A stretch of 64,000 nt of DNA from Nicotiana tabacum (GCF_000715075.1 NC_134096.1:116744698-116808697); one strand, 5' to 3'. Counted from the stretch's first letter, positions 23,787 through 36,980 are shown. Notes: generated by a model from the sequence alone, not told the origin. Program-made: numbers and translations.

Positions 23787-26295
23787 AGGTGGTATCAGAG
23801 CTCTAGGTTCATAGGTTCTACAAGTCATGAGCAAGTGTCTAGTAGAGTCTTGCGGATCGGTATGATGACGTCCATACTTATCTTCGAGAGGCTACAAGGC
23901 ATTTAAGATATATACTTCCCATCTTTCTTTTCTTATCGTGCGGGATTGATTCAGCTTAGGACATAACTCTTTAAATTTCTTCCACGTATTCGTATGTGCA
24001 CATGAGCGCTCAGTATCAGTTGTGTATCGCCGGCTTGTGATTTCAGGGATAATGTGCGAGATGTGAATTCTATATTTTGGTGATGGGCCAGTCTGGAGGA
24101 CTTGAGGCCATGGTTAGACCACAATTTAAGCTCGGTAGCTTCAGTTATAACTTGTACAATTGGACTCATATATCCGGTAATGACCCTACAATGAAATTTA
24201 TGGCTCGATGAGCGGTGTAATGGCGGTATGATAGGTATGATGTGACCGCGAGATATGTTAAGACGATTTGAATGTGACGAGAAGTGTTTCCTTGAAATGT
24301 AAAGAAATGGTCATTGGGTGCTTGATTTTCGTTTCTATGTGACATACAGTCCCGAGTGTGAATATTTTGAAGGATCTTTCATGATTGTTAAATTTTGGGG
24401 TAAATTAAATTCTCATGTCTGGGTAATGAGTTTGGAATCAGATTGACTAAGTGATTGCATAGTAATTGTGACTGCAAAAAGATATAAGAAGATGCCAATT
24501 TGAGGCTAGAGATGTGGGTTATCTCCTGGAGAGTAATCTACGTAGGTGTGTTCCTTATATTTGAGTGGAGAGTTACTTTTCTGCCAGCAGGGCATATGTG
24601 TGGAGATTTGAATTTGAATCTGGCTGAGAAAGTTGACTTGAGTATCACGAGAATGATTGCGAGCTTAGCAGATGATTTGGGATATTTTTATGGTTGGCGT
24701 TGTATGAGCTTAAGAAGAATTTTTCGTTGAACTGACGGAAGTATTAGGGCAGTAGTAGAGTATGGAAATTTTGAGTTATGAAGTGTTTAAATTTATGGCT
24801 TTGAGCCAAGTGGGGGAGCTTGCTGCAGACGGCTTAATTTCATTGTTATATATTAAATTTTAGTTTTGGTCTGAGACATACTTGTGGATTAGTTATGACT
24901 TGCAGAGATGGAGTTCGAGAATGACTTGAGTAAACTAATTCTTGGATATGAGTTATATTCTACTTTATGAGTATGTGAATATCATGGGATGAGTGAGATG
25001 TTATTTTCAAAATATGTAGTACGCACGGAGTATGAATTTGATTGGGGGTATTAAAGTAGAGTTACTTCTTTGAGTGTTGTTGTGCTAATGGGGCATATGT
25101 CTTTTGACCCATTTGGGCGGTGCAATTAGATTTGAGCAAAGTGGGTGACTCCCGAGAAAATTCTAGTGGGTTTGAGAATTTTATATAGCAATTGAGAATT
25201 TCTCCGGACTTGTGTATGCATAAAACCTGAGATTTACACTGGATTGTTCCTGGACTTGCGAAAATTCTGTATGACTACGGATTCTATGTTGTAGTATAAG
25301 GAGGGTGAGGAGAATAATTTTAAATTCACATAAGGTATTTTCAGAGTGAGTATTACAATTGTGGCATTTTTAAAGGTGCTTAAGAAGAATATAGTTGCTT
25401 ATGGGCCGTAGGGCATTGTGGTTCTATGCTAAGGTTTGTGGGGTGAGTTGTGGTTAAAGATTGTGGTGTTTTAGCAAGGAGAAGTATCAATTTCAAGACA
25501 AATTCGAAAGGGACTTGGAGAAATATGACAACTTGGTAGTAGGTTGGATCAGTATGGTAATAGATATGATCGGTTCTTTGAGTGCTTATGATGTGGGGGA
25601 TTTCTACAGGTGCTTTGTGGCAATACTCTAGGGTTTGGCAACATGCGTGGCTTGGTTGAGTTAGAGAAATTTAAATATGATGGAATCAGAAATAGTGATT
25701 TGTGTGTTCTATGGATTTGGAGACTGGGAGTTCTCAGGAGCAGATTGTTTTGTGGTTATGGACTATGAAGTCGTGATCAAAGCGAGTCAGATGATATGAT
25801 GTATTATGAATCAGCCACGGTGAATTTTTGGAGGGTTATTTATCTATTGTGGTGACGAGAGTTGATTTGGGGTCCATAGGTAGTCCCAATTAAGATGTGT
25901 ATTTTACACCGAGCCGGAATGGTTGGCTCCATACTGCTATTGTTGAGGGATGTGTCATTGGTTGATGTTGAACTTATTCGTGTTCTCAAATGATCTGTGA
26001 GTTACTCCTTTATTCTACGAGGAGTTGTGATTCATTGATTATGTGCACAAATGGTGCGGTTTTATTTGAGCTTTACTGTGGAAGTTGAGCGTGATGAGTA
26101 TTTGGGTATTGCATGATCAATTGCGTAATGGTTATGTTCTTTCAGGTTTATGTGTGGTATTTTTTTGTCATTTGCCTCTCAGTGGTTATTGGTTCAGAGC
26201 AGGGTGGCTTGGAGTATATAATATGAACCTCGTGTTAGAATCGAGTGATGGTTCTACAATGTATGATGAATTTTCAATGTTTCAATGTTAGAATC
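23787..26295 (+). other. Element 2 internal domain, non-coding, with PBS
   Basis: The primer-binding site TGGTATCAGAGC (23790-23801) matches the 3' end of initiator Met tRNA. The following 350 bp is related to the PBS side of element 1 (TGCACATGAGCGCTCAGTATCA, GTCTGGAGGACTTGAGGCC). The remaining 2 kb has no gag or pol motif in any frame. The polypurine tract and the first 2.6 kb of the 3' LTR are missing at the 26295/26296 junction. Confidence 0.7.
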
Positions 26296-27332
26296 GTGCT
26301 TATAGCGCTTGGGCTGTAGGAGCCCCTCATGAGTCTGTACACCCCCAGTGAGCGCAGTCAACTATAAACAGGGATCGGGCTGCACGCCGCAGCAGGTATT
26401 GTATAACGCTGAGTGATTGAGTGTGTTAAGCACAGCGAGAGAGAATGTGACACAGTGCGATTGAGTACTATGAGAGTGTGAGTACATGAGTACAATCTCA
26501 GAGATACATTGCATTGACATGCACACATGACATATATGCATAGAGATGTGTTTTCCTCATGCTGTACGGTATCACATTATTCCTGATTTCTTACACATTT
26601 TGACAGATAGACATAGTGATGCATTTGTTTTACATCGGTTATCTAGGAAAGAAAATGAGATATTTTATTTGTTATTAAACGGATTTTGAGAAATTTATTG
26701 TTTTCAAACTATTCATATTATTGGCAACTTCAGCAAAAGATTTGAGTTTTCACTGATGGATTTGAAAGGAAGAACTATTATTTTTGAAATCATGATTTGG
26801 CTGAGCATTTTATCTCTGAGTTACTTCTGGTATTATTTGCTTATTGTTGTTATGGACTGTTGTGGACTATTGGTTTTGGACCTGACTTTGGTAGAAACTC
26901 GTCACTACTTTCAACCTAAGGCTAAGTTTGTTACTTACTCAGTACATGGGGTCGGTTGTACTAATACTACACTTCTGCACATTGCGTGCAGATGTTGACT
27001 AATGTTGTTGCTGTGCTCGATGGCTGCGGGATTTGAAGATGTACCTGCGTTCCTGTTGTAGCTGCCTCTTGTTCATGGTAGCCTTAAATTATAAAAGCTC
27101 TGTTTATGTATCATTCAAACAGACTATGTATTTATTTCTTTTCTGTTTTGTATACTCTTTTCTTAGAAGCTCATGATTTGTACTACCAGTTCTTGGGGAT
27201 TGTATAAGATCAGGATCTTTATTCACTTAAATTACTTTAATAATAATTATTGAAATTGGTTAGTTGGAAATTGGCTTACCTAACGGGACGGGTTGGGTGC
27301 CATCACGACTAGTTGGATTTTGGGTCGTGACT
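26296..27332 (+). repeat. Element 2, 3' LTR (5'-truncated)
   Basis: It matches 22754-23786 of the 5' LTR with scattered base changes, starting at TGCTTATAGCGCTTGGGCTG. Only the distal 1.04 kb is left. Confidence 0.85.
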
Positions 27333-28987
27333 CAATGACTTCTTAAATATGATCACTTTTGGGAGAATTCCTATTCTCCCAAATTTAGAGGACTCCCCAA
27401 TTTGAGGTTTTACAAGTGTAAAAGTTAAACCTATTAGTTATTCATTGGTTATCCATTTTCTATATGGATAATATGGTTCTTATCCATATTAGACTCGTTT
27501 TTAAAAAGTTCATTATCCAATACATTTTTTAGTAAACTAGTTTTAGTATACGTGCGTTGCATGTGTGTACAACGTCAAATTTAATTTGTTAGTTATAGAG
27601 TATTTGTAAGTATAAATATTTTATATAAGAGATATATGTATGTTATGATGTATCTCATCTAATATCTGGATGTTTTTGGTGTACGTTCCCTTCCGTCACT
27701 ATGCTCTTGGTGTATGTACCCTTTTGTCACTTGACTGCTTTGTCATGATCTCTTGAAAAAGTTATATATAGTTGCCGAAAAATCATGCAGTGACAAATAC
27801 AATTCAACTTTGGCAATTATTTGACAGTGTGATTTAAATAAATGCAAATCACAAACATATTCGAAATTCTTTTGAACAAATTGATTTTTAAATGAAAGTA
27901 GATTTTTATTCATTTCTTTATAATTAGGAATATTAGTCTAGTAACACATTTAATCAGAATTTCGATATAAAATTCTAATTTGTATTTGTGCAATAACAAA
28001 TTCCAAGAGATAATTTTGTATTGGTTAAAATCATAAAATTTAGAATTGTCTCGTTTTTAGAATTTGAATGAATTATAATAACGTTTAGACTTTTAACACC
28101 TAATAACACTTCCACTTTCAGATATTTAACATAAAATAATTGGAATATTTATGAAAATAGATCATATCAAGTACCCGTAGCTCTAGCTGTTGTTGTGAAG
28201 GTTTCTTTTAATTTTTCGAGCAAACAAGTCTGCATCGTACTATGAAAAAAAAGTTATATGAAATGTGTATTAAAATATTTATTCAAAATAAATTCAATAA
28301 CTTTATATCAGATAGGGCAGGACTAAACATTGGAATAATGAACTCCTAATGAATACAAAATATTATTTTGTAGCTAAAAGGAAGACAATAATTAAGCTAT
28401 TCACTCATGAAATCCCAGTCATATACCAGAATTTAAGTTCAATTCTTTGAACTAACGTGATAACTTCTTTCAAGGCTACCCATGGATATATTATAGATTA
28501 ATATGAAAATATTAATTTAGAAAACTACTCTTTTTATATCCAGTCCTTCGTACGTAGTTATATACTCCCAACATGCAAGAGTCAAGATAATTTTATGCTT
28601 GAAAAATAAATGCACGATGTTTTGTGAGAAAAAAAATGGAGTAACTTAATACATAAAATAGTAATGGAATTACATACATGAGCGTCCTCTTTAACTCGCC
28701 AAAGATCTCCTTACCAATATGCCCTATGCAACCCGCATTGTTCCTGCAAATTTCAATTCAATTATAGCTTAATTAACCGGAGTCAAACTAAATCTAATAA
28801 ATACTGTTATTCATTAGAGGAATCTTATTAATTAGGTACTTGTCACACTAAACTTTATAAAGATACAATCAATATTGAATAAATATATCAAGTAATCTGA
28901 TCTCAAATATTGAATTGAATTAGCTGAATTGAATAATAAATTACACACAAACATACACCCTACAAATTATATACACGTCCTTTAATT

Positions 28988-29744
28988 CACTACTAGAAAT
29001 TCAGGAAAAACCGTCCAAAAAATCGATCAAAGTTGGGCAGTAATGGCCAATAACCGTCCAAAACGTGACCATTAACGTGTGGTCGGTATTTTGAAGGTCG
29101 GAAGGGCATACCGACCAAAGTTGGTCGAAATTACCGACCAACTTTGGTCGGTCAGTTAAATTCAAAAAAAAAAAAAAATTACCGAAAAAACCAACCAAAG
29201 TTGGTCGGTATTTTAATTATGTAATTAAAAAATGCACCATCTGGAAATCGAACCAGGGTATGTACTGTGGCAGGATACTATTCTACCACTAGACCATTGG
29301 TGTATTTTGTTTTAAGACTGTTTTTTTATTTCATTCATACTCTTTAATTGTATTTTCGCACGAAAATAACCGACCAAAGTTAGTTGGTTTTATTAAAAAA
29401 ATAAAATTACCGACCGAATTCGGTCCGTTTTTAAAAATGATCGGCCGAATTAACCGACCGATTTCGGTCGGGTTTTTAAATATTAATTTTAATTTATTTT
29501 AAATGAAAAACCGATCAAAGTTGGTCGGTTTCTTGAAAAATAAATTTTGCGGGACTCAAAAATAGTTTCCCGCTTTTTTGCGCCAAAGAAAACCGACCAA
29601 AGTTGGTCGGTTTAGTAAAAAATAAATTAAAAAATAAAATATTTTAAAAAACCGACCAACTTTGATTATTTTTTTGGCCGTTTTTTTGACCGACCGATTT
29701 TGGTCGATCGACCGTGGTCGATTTTTGCCGAATTTTTAGTAGTG
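28988..29744. mobile_element. CACTA-type MITE with subterminal palindromes
   Basis: 757 bp with ends CACTACTAGAAATTC and AATTTTTAGTAGTG, an inverted repeat starting CACTA. About ten copies of ACCGACCAAAGTTGGTCGGT and variants, themselves palindromic, fill it, as expected for transposase-binding repeats of the En/Spm (CACTA) superfamily. The flanking trinucleotides (ATT left, TAA right) do not match as TSD. No transposase is present. Confidence 0.8.
29233..29303 (-). pseudogene. tRNA-Gly(GCC)-like sequence inside the CACTA MITE
   Basis: The minus strand reads ACACCAATGGTCTAGTGG...CTGCCAC...GGTTCGATTTCC...TGGTGCA. This is the layout of a plant tRNA-Gly with anticodon GCC, including box A (TGGTCTAGTGG) and box B (GGTTCGATTTC). 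Base 1 is A instead of G, base 7 is A, and two T-stem pairs are lost, so it is a pseudo-tRNA. Confidence 0.75.
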
Positions 29745-30365
29745 TAACTACATAAAAATCTTGTGTTTTCATTAGTATGCAAGATATATAGAAAATAAAC
29801 AAATTTAATTAGTATTGTGATTGAGATTGAACGTACCTTAGAATGCTTAATTAAGAAAATAATACAACGTAAGGACTTCAATTGAATTAACATTTAATCG
29901 TACAATCTGCTTATCGGGAGCAATAAAAGTATTTTGCTAATTCATCAACACCTAGGAGAACCATATAACAATTTGCCTCCCTTGAATCTTGTACGATGCT
30001 CTTTATGACTTCATCTAAATGTATGACGGCTAATTGTGACACCAGTAGCTCATTTTGCATGAATTTCATGGAACAAAGTCTCAACCCTAGCGTCAAGGAC
30101 AAAAACAACAAACGTACTTTAAATAAGGAATGGTTTATACAAGTTAAATTTTAGTTGATATTTAGAGTCCTAAATATAGGACTTTTACTTAATTCAAATA
30201 AAGAAAGATTTAACAATCAAAATTTTAGTTGATTTCAATATCCTAAATATTAAAAAAATAACTTAAATTCAATTTTATCTAATGTGAAATATATTTTGTA
30301 AGGATAAAAAAATCGAACAACATTTTGCTAAAGGATTTCGTGCGCGTGCAGAATATATTAATAGT

Positions 30366-31338
30366 TATTAAAAATTTAAAATTATATAAACATTAGAATT
30401 GAAAAATATGGTTGAGTCATAAAATAAAAATTAATAAAAAATATAGATTTCTAAAATTGGTGAATATGGATCTTATCCAATATAATTAAATGAATAACAA
30501 TCTCCTGTAACTTTCTTGTATAGAATATTAATTTATCGTGAAACCGTAAACTGATATCACAAAATCATAAAAAGAGTATTTACTTTTATGATTATGTTTG
30601 TTCCTTAATTGCTATAAGGAATTGTATGCTTCAGTTGTGATTTTTGTGTGGAGACAATTAGGAAAATATTACACGCTTAATTTTTTAATAATTGTTTGGT
30701 AAAGAGGAGTTTTTGTCTGTGACGTTGTAGGAATTATAGATATATCACATAGTTCAAATAATGTCTATGAAAGACGAGCACATAAGAAAAATAACATGTA
30801 TAATGGATATTCTTAAATCTCATACCTGAAAGAAAATAACGTGATTGGATTCTTTGCGAACATCCATGATGATAGAAATCATATTCATGCCCCTTTTAAG
30901 AAATTGTAGTATAACACTTTTTAGACTTCATCAATACTATATTGACATGTTCGGATTATAAACATAGAAGCATGGACATTACGATGTAAATATCAGAATA
31001 TTTACGTACAAGTATGCGTAATAAAGCAAATAAAAAATAACTACTTATTAATTAAATACAAGGTAAAAATATAAATAAAAAAAGAAAGTAAAAGCTTACC
31101 TAACAAATGCTTGAAATTTGGATTAAGAACACGTGAAAAAATCGGTTCAATGAGCAAAAGAAGAAGAATCAATTGGCAAGAACGGTAGGCGGGTGGAAGA
31201 AAATTTGATAAGTTAAATAACGATTTCATGAATAAGTCAAAAACAAAACTTTATTTGGCAAAAATAAAAGACTACAATCGCATGTAGATAAAATATGTCT
31301 CACTTCAATTCCCCAGCTGATGCAATGTAGAAATTAGT
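30366..31338. other. AT-rich region, possibly interior of Helitron B
   Basis: No known gene. On the minus strand a 62-codon frame starts at 31229 with a hydrophobic stretch (LILLLLLIEPIF) and meets a donor-like G|GTAAGC at about 31098. A second open stretch at about 30830-30897 ends at CAG|GTATGA. They could be exon fragments of an unrecognised gene, but no family is recognised. Confidence 0.3.
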
Positions 31339-31369
31339 TGTAACGACCCAACAAGTCGTTTTGAGTATC

Positions 31370-34126
31370 TGTCACGATCAAAATTATCCCTCCGTAAGGG
31401 GTCGTGATGGCACCTAGTCTTTATGACTAGGTAAGCCTAATATTTCGAAAAATATAAAGAAAACACAACATTTTAGAGATAAACAACATATTATAAATAG
31501 CCAAGAGTAGCACCACTCGGCATATACAAAATAGTTTTTCCAAGACCCGGAATATCACTAAGTCACAAGCTGCTATAATCTATGTAGCTCTATACAAAAG
31601 TCTGAAGATAATAAGGAAAGTCTCTAGACGAGGGAGTAGAAAGGGACTCCGAAGATCTGCGGACGCAAGCAGAAGTACCTTGAAGTCTCCTGAAATGAGC
31701 AGCACGCACTAACCCCAAGGATGATAGCTCGTACCTGAATTTGCACACGAAAACATGTACAGGGAAGGGCATGAGTACACTACAATGGTACCCAGTAAGT
31801 GCCAAGCCTAACCTCGGTCGAGTAGTGACGAGGTCAGGTCAAGGCCCTACCGGAGTAAATATAATAAATTAAACAGTAAAAGATATAAGTAGAATTTACG
31901 GTAACACAGTTAAAGAAATTCTCGAAAATTTAACAGTTAAGGGAGTCCTAGGCTCAAAATAAGGTAAACACAGTGGAAAATCTCTCGGGATACCGTCCCG
32001 TAGTTTCAAATGAATATGCAGTACAGGGGGATCTCCCGAAATACGTCCGTAGTCCCAAAGTAAATATTCAGTGCTGGGAGATCTCCCGGAATACGTCCGT
32101 AGTCCCAAAATAAATATGCAGTATAGGGGGATCTTCCGGAATACGTCCGTAGTCCCAAAGTAAATATGCAGTACAGAGGGATCTCCCGGAATACGTCTGT
32201 AGTCCCAAAGTAAATATGCAATGCTGGGGGATCTCCCGGAATACGTCCGTAGTCCTAAAGTAAATATGCAACGCAAGATGAAATGACAGGTATGACATCG
32301 AGTTATACAGTTTATACCGGACACAGATAAGGCAAATAAGGACTTAGCTAAACATGACGCACATAATGTTAATTAGGCAGTTAAAACACGTAAGCATGCT
32401 TTTCTAGTCTAAACTACACAATTAAACATATTAGTACAACTTAATAAGAGAAGAAATTTATGATTTAAAAAGGTTAAACATGATTTTTGCAATAATAGCC
32501 CGTGTACGTACTCGTCACCTCACGTACAAGGCGCCCACACACCAAATAATATCAAGATATCCTAAGGAGGAAGTCCCCAACACAAGGTTAGGCAAGCCAC
32601 TTACCTCGAACCGCTCAAATCAACTTGATATCACGTTCTTTCCACGAGTATCCGACTCCAAATGGTCTGAATCTATTCAAAACAGTACAATACCATCAAT
32701 AAGCGCTAATGGAATGAATCCCACAAGAAAAACTACAAAATTAGGCCAAAACTTAAAATTGGCTCAAACCCGGCCCCCGATCCCACGTCTTGAAACAAGT
32801 CAAAATTCACGAAACTAGAAAGCTCATTCACTCACGAGTCTAACCATATCATATTTACTAAAATGCGACACCAAATGGTCATCCAATCCATAATTCAAAC
32901 TTCCAAATTTCTAGCCTCCAACTTTTAATTTCCACCTTAAATACACATTAACTAGGTGGAAAAACACATGGCAAGGCAAGATTATTGACCAAAAATAAGC
33001 ACAAGGAACTTACCTCAAGAAATGCCTCGAAAATGCTCTCAAAAGTTGCCCTAACCCGAGTTTGCAAAGCCAAAAATGACAAAAATCGCGAAGCCCTTCG
33101 GTTTTAATCACTGCCCAGGTATTTTCGCACCTGCGGAACCTAGGCTCGCACCTGCGAGTGCGCTTGTGCGGAAAACGTGCGCATCTGCGCAACTCACTTG
33201 CCCCCTCTGCCTTCGCACCTGCGACGAAAGGGCCGCACCTGCGCCCGCGCGCCTGCGGACATCCCTTCCGCTTCTGCGCATCTTGCGCATTTGCGAACAG
33301 CCTTGCGCATTTGCAGGCATCGCAGATGCAGAACTTCCTCGCACCTACGACCCCAGGCCAACTCTCGATTTTCTTGCTTCTGCGCCTGCAAGTCTCACTT
33401 CTGCGAGGCCGCACCTGCGGACTCCCCACCGCAGGTGCGAAAACACCAGAACCAGCAAAAATCAGAAATTCCTCTAAGTCCAAGCTTTCACCCGTTAAGT
33501 ATTCGAAACACACCCGAGGCCCCCGGGCACTCGACCAAACATACCAACCAATCCTAAAACACCATACGAACTTATTCGAGCTCTCAAATCCCGTCAAACA
33601 ACGCTAAAATCACGAATCACCCTCCAATTCAAACTTAAAGAACTTGAAACTTCAAAATTCTACAACTGATGTCGAAACCTATCAAATCACGTCCGATTGA
33701 CCTCAAATTTTTCACACAAGTCATAATCAACATTATGGACCTACTCCAACTTCCGGAATCGGAAAAGGACCCCGATATAAAAAATTTCACTACCAGCCCA
33801 AAATTCCAAAAATTCGACTTTCGCCATTTCAAGCCTAAATGAGCTACGTACCTCCAAAACACAATCCGGACACGCTCCTAAACCAAAAATCACCTAACGG
33901 AGCTAACGGAATTGACAGAATTCCATTTCAGAGTCGTCTTCACACAGTTCCGACTATGGTCCAAATCCTAAGGCTTAAGCTCTCATTTAGGGACTAAGTG
34001 TCCCAAAATACTCCGAAACTCAAAACCAATCATCCCGACAAGTCACAATAGTAGAAAAAGATTTGGGGAAAGTAGTTAATAGGGGATCGGGGCTATTACT
34101 CTTAAAATGACAGGCCGGGTCGTTAC
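31370..34126 (-). repeat. Element 3, 3' LTR (left)
   Basis: 2,757 bp. It contains five copies of a 50-bp tandem unit (32021-32270), donor-like ACTTACC at 32599-32605 and 33008-33014, and a CpG block of GCACCTGCG words (33115-33445). It ends GGGTCGTTACA. Confidence 0.93.
32021..32270. repeat. 50-bp tandem repeat, five copies
   Basis: Each unit reads roughly GTACAGGGGGATCTCCCGGA, ATACGTCCGTAGTCCCAAAG, TAAATATGCA. The period is 50 and is not a multiple of three. A degenerate partial unit precedes it from about 31975. The other LTR has four copies (39867-40066). Confidence 0.93.
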
Positions 34127-34139
34127 ATCCTCCCCCTCT
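34127..34139 (-). other. Element 3 polypurine tract
   Basis: TCCTCCCCCTCTT on the + strand, that is AAGAGGGGGAGGA next to the 3' LTR on the coding strand: the primer for second-strand DNA. Confidence 0.85.
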
Positions 34140-34149
34140 TAAAACAATC

Positions 34150-35700
34150 GTTCGTCCTCGAACGAGTATAAAGACATACCTGAAATTGTGAAAAGATGAG
34201 GGTACTGTCTGTGCATATCCTGTTCGATCTCCCAAGTCGCCTCCTCGACCGGCTGACCCCTCCACTAGACCTTTACTGAAGCAATATTCTTTGACCTGAG
34301 CTTTCTGACCTCCTGTCCAAAATGGTTACTGGCTCCTCAACATAAGATAGATCTTTGTCCAACTGGACTGAGCTGAAATACAATACATGAGTCGGATCAC
34401 CGTGATACTTCCGTAGTATAGACACGTGGAATACTGGGTGAAATCCTGCTAGGCTAGGAGGCAGGGCAAGTTCATAAGCAACCTCCCCAACTCGCCGTAA
34501 TATCTCAAAAGGTCCAATGAACCTCGGGATCAGCTTGACCTTCTTCCCAAACCTCATGACACCCTTCATAGGCGATACCCGAAGAAATACCCGTTCACCC
34601 ACCATAAATGCCAAATCACTAACCTTACGGTCTACATAACTCTTCTGCCTGGACTGGGCTGTGCGAAGTCTCTACTGAATCACCTTCACCTTATCCAGGC
34701 ATCCTGAACCAAATCTGTACCCAATAATCGGGCTCACCCGGCTCAAACCATCCCACAGGGGACCGGCACCGCCTACCATACAAAGCCTCATACGGTGCTA
34801 TCTGAATGCTGGACTGATAACTGTTGTTGTAGGCAAACTCTGCAAGTGAAAAGTATTGGTCCCATGAACCTCCAAATTCCACCACACAGGCATAAAGCAT
34901 ATCCTCAAGAATCTGAATCGTGCGCTCGGACTGCCCGTCCGTCTGAGGGTGAAAGGTTGTGCTCAGCTCTACCCTAGTACCCAACTCCTGTTGTACGGCT
35001 CTCCAAAACTGGGATGTGAACTGTGTACCTCTGTCTAAAATGATGGATATCGGAATACCATGAGGGTGGACAATCTCTCTGATATAAATCTCAGCCAATC
35101 TCTCTTAAGAGTATGTAGTCAACACCAGAATGAAATGGGCTGACTTGGTCAGCCGATCCATGATCACCCAAATAGCATCGAACTTTCTCAAAGTCCGAGG
35201 AAGTCCAACCACAAAGTCCATGGTGATCCGCTCCCACTTCCACCCTGGGATCTCCAACCTCTAAAGTAATCCACCCGCTCTCTGATGCTTATATTTAACC
35301 TGCTGACAGTTGAGACACTTGGCCACAAACCCAACTATATCCTTTTTCATTCTTCTCCACCAATAGTGCTACCTCAAGTCCTGGTACATCTTCGCGGCAC
35401 CCGGATGAATGGAGTAACGGAGCTATGGGCCTCCTCATGAATCAACTCCCGAAGCCCATCTATATTGGGCACACAGATCCGGCCCTGTATCCTCATCACA
35501 CCGTCATCACCAATAGTCACATCTCTGGCATCACCTCGCCGAACCATGTGCTGAAGAACTAAAAGATGAGGATCATCATACTGACACTCCCTGATACGGT
35601 CATAAAGAGAAGACCGAGTAACCACACAAGCTAATACCCAGCTAGGTTCTGAAATATCCAATCTCACGAACTGACTGGCTAAGGCCTGAACATCCAAGGC
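34150..35700 (-). pseudogene. Element 3 integrase and chromodomain
   Basis: The zinc-binding HHCC region lies near 35290-35370, the core DFVVGLP near 35210, [12 protein letters not shown] in 35098-34691 (second Asp), and TDGQSERTIQ (catalytic Glu). Then come GRRCRSPVGWFEPGE and the GPFEIL...HPVFHVSILRKYHG tail (34614-34273). A WRGQPVEEATWE chromodomain segment continues in a broken frame at about 34200-34270. Stops and frameshifts lie at about 35100, 34690 and 34273. Integrase joins the DNA copy to the host; the chromodomain directs it to histone-marked chromatin. Confidence 0.88.
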
Positions 35701-36980
35701 AGGGCCTCTCAGCTGCCGGAAGATATGCCAAGCTCCCCAAACTCTCTGCCCGGTGACTCAAGGCGTCGGCCACTACATTGGCCTTCCCCGGAAACCACCT
35801 CCGCTGAAGCAAATTAAGGTCCTTCTGCCTGGATAAGTACTGCAAACTCCGGTGATCAGTGTAAATCTCATAGGGAATACCGTACGAATAATGGCGCCAG
35901 ATCTTCAGGGCGTGAACAATAGCTGCTAACTCGAGATCATGAACCGGATAATTCTTCTCATGCACCTTCAACTGTCTAGACGCGTAGGCTATCACCCTAC
36001 CGTCCTGCATCAATACCGTTCCAAGGCCAATCCTCGAGGCATCACAATAGACAGTGTAGGACTCCAAACCTGTAGGCAATACTAATACTGGGGTTGTAGT
36101 CAAAACTGTCGTGAGCTTCTGAATGCTCTGCTCACACTCCTCGGTCCACCTGAACGGAGCACCCTTCTGGGTTAGCCTGGTCATAGGTGCTGCAACGGAT
36201 GAAAATCCCTTCACAAAGCGACAGTAATACCCCACCAAACCAAGGAAACTGCGGATCTCCGTAGCTGATGACGGTCTGGGCCAACTCTGCACTGCCTCCA
36301 CCTTCTTCGGATCTACCTTGATCCCATCACAAGATACTATGTGGCCCAAGAATGTCACTGAATCAAGCCAGAATTCACACTTAGAAAATTTTGCATACAA
36401 TTTCTTCTCCCTCAAAGTCTGAAGCACGGTCCCCTCAGGTGCTGCTCATGATCTTCCCGAGACCGGGAATATACCAGGATGTCGTCAATAAACATGATGA
36501 CGAAGGAATCAAGATAAGTCCATAACACACTCTGCATAAAATGCATAAAGGCTGTTGGGGTATTGGTTAGCCCAAATGACTTGACAAGAAACTCATAGTG
36601 ACCATATCTGGTCCTGAAAGCAGTCTTCGGGATATCCGGCTCCCGAATCTTCAACTGATGATAGCCAAAACGCAAGTCAATCTTGGAAAACACCCTGGCA
36701 CCCTGTAACTGATCAAATAAATCATCAGTGCGAGGCAAAGGATACCTGTTCTTCACTGTAACCTTGTTCAACTATCGATAATCAATACACATACGTATAG
36801 AACCATCCTTCTTCTTTAAAAATAAGACCAAAGCACCCCAAGGTGACACACTGGTCCGAATGAAGCCCTTATCAAGAAACTCCTGCAACTGCTCCTTCAA
36901 CTCCTTTAATTTAGGAGGAGCCATACGATATGGAGGAATAGAGATGGGCTGAGTGCCCGGCAACAAATCAATGCCAAAAT
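35640..36980 (-). pseudogene. Element 3 reverse transcriptase and RNase H
   Basis: Reverse transcriptase motifs are [31 protein letters not shown] and the catalytic FIDDILVYS (both aspartates kept, near 36474-36500). RNase H is seen as [18 protein letters not shown] and [12 protein letters not shown]. Lesions: TAG at 36774-36772 inside IDYR-LNKV (CAG to TAG), a frameshift at about 36420, and an in-frame loss of about 13 codons between QRRW and [11 protein letters not shown] relative to the sibling copy in element 4. Confidence 0.92.

Larger units (their letters stand above)
27537..30365 (-). mobile_element. Helitron A (non-autonomous)
   Basis: The 3' terminus on the minus strand is CTAG (27537-27540), preceded by a hairpin: stem ACGTGC/GCATGT around GTT at 27550-27564. 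The 5' terminus is placed near 30365 because 30300-30365 (CATTTTGCTAAAGGATTTCG, then TATTAATAG) matches the 5' end of Helitron B at 48560-48600. The first bases at the 5' end look mutated. It carries a nested CACTA-type MITE. CTRR end, 3' hairpin and no TSD are Helitron hallmarks. Confidence 0.7.

Noticed and set aside
29233..29303. A functional tRNA-Gly gene
   Set aside because: The first acceptor pair and two T-stem pairs are broken and it lies inside a transposon, so it is called a pseudo-tRNA.
32021..32270. Regular 50-bp repeats that look like a CRISPR array at first sight
   Set aside because: The whole unit is conserved with no variable spacers, it lies in a plant LTR, and the other LTR has the same array.
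31896..32324. 142-codon minus-strand frame with a repeated TDVFREIP-like motif
   Set aside because: It is a by-product of the 50-bp tandem units in an LTR; the unit length is not a multiple of three and parallel frames repeat it.
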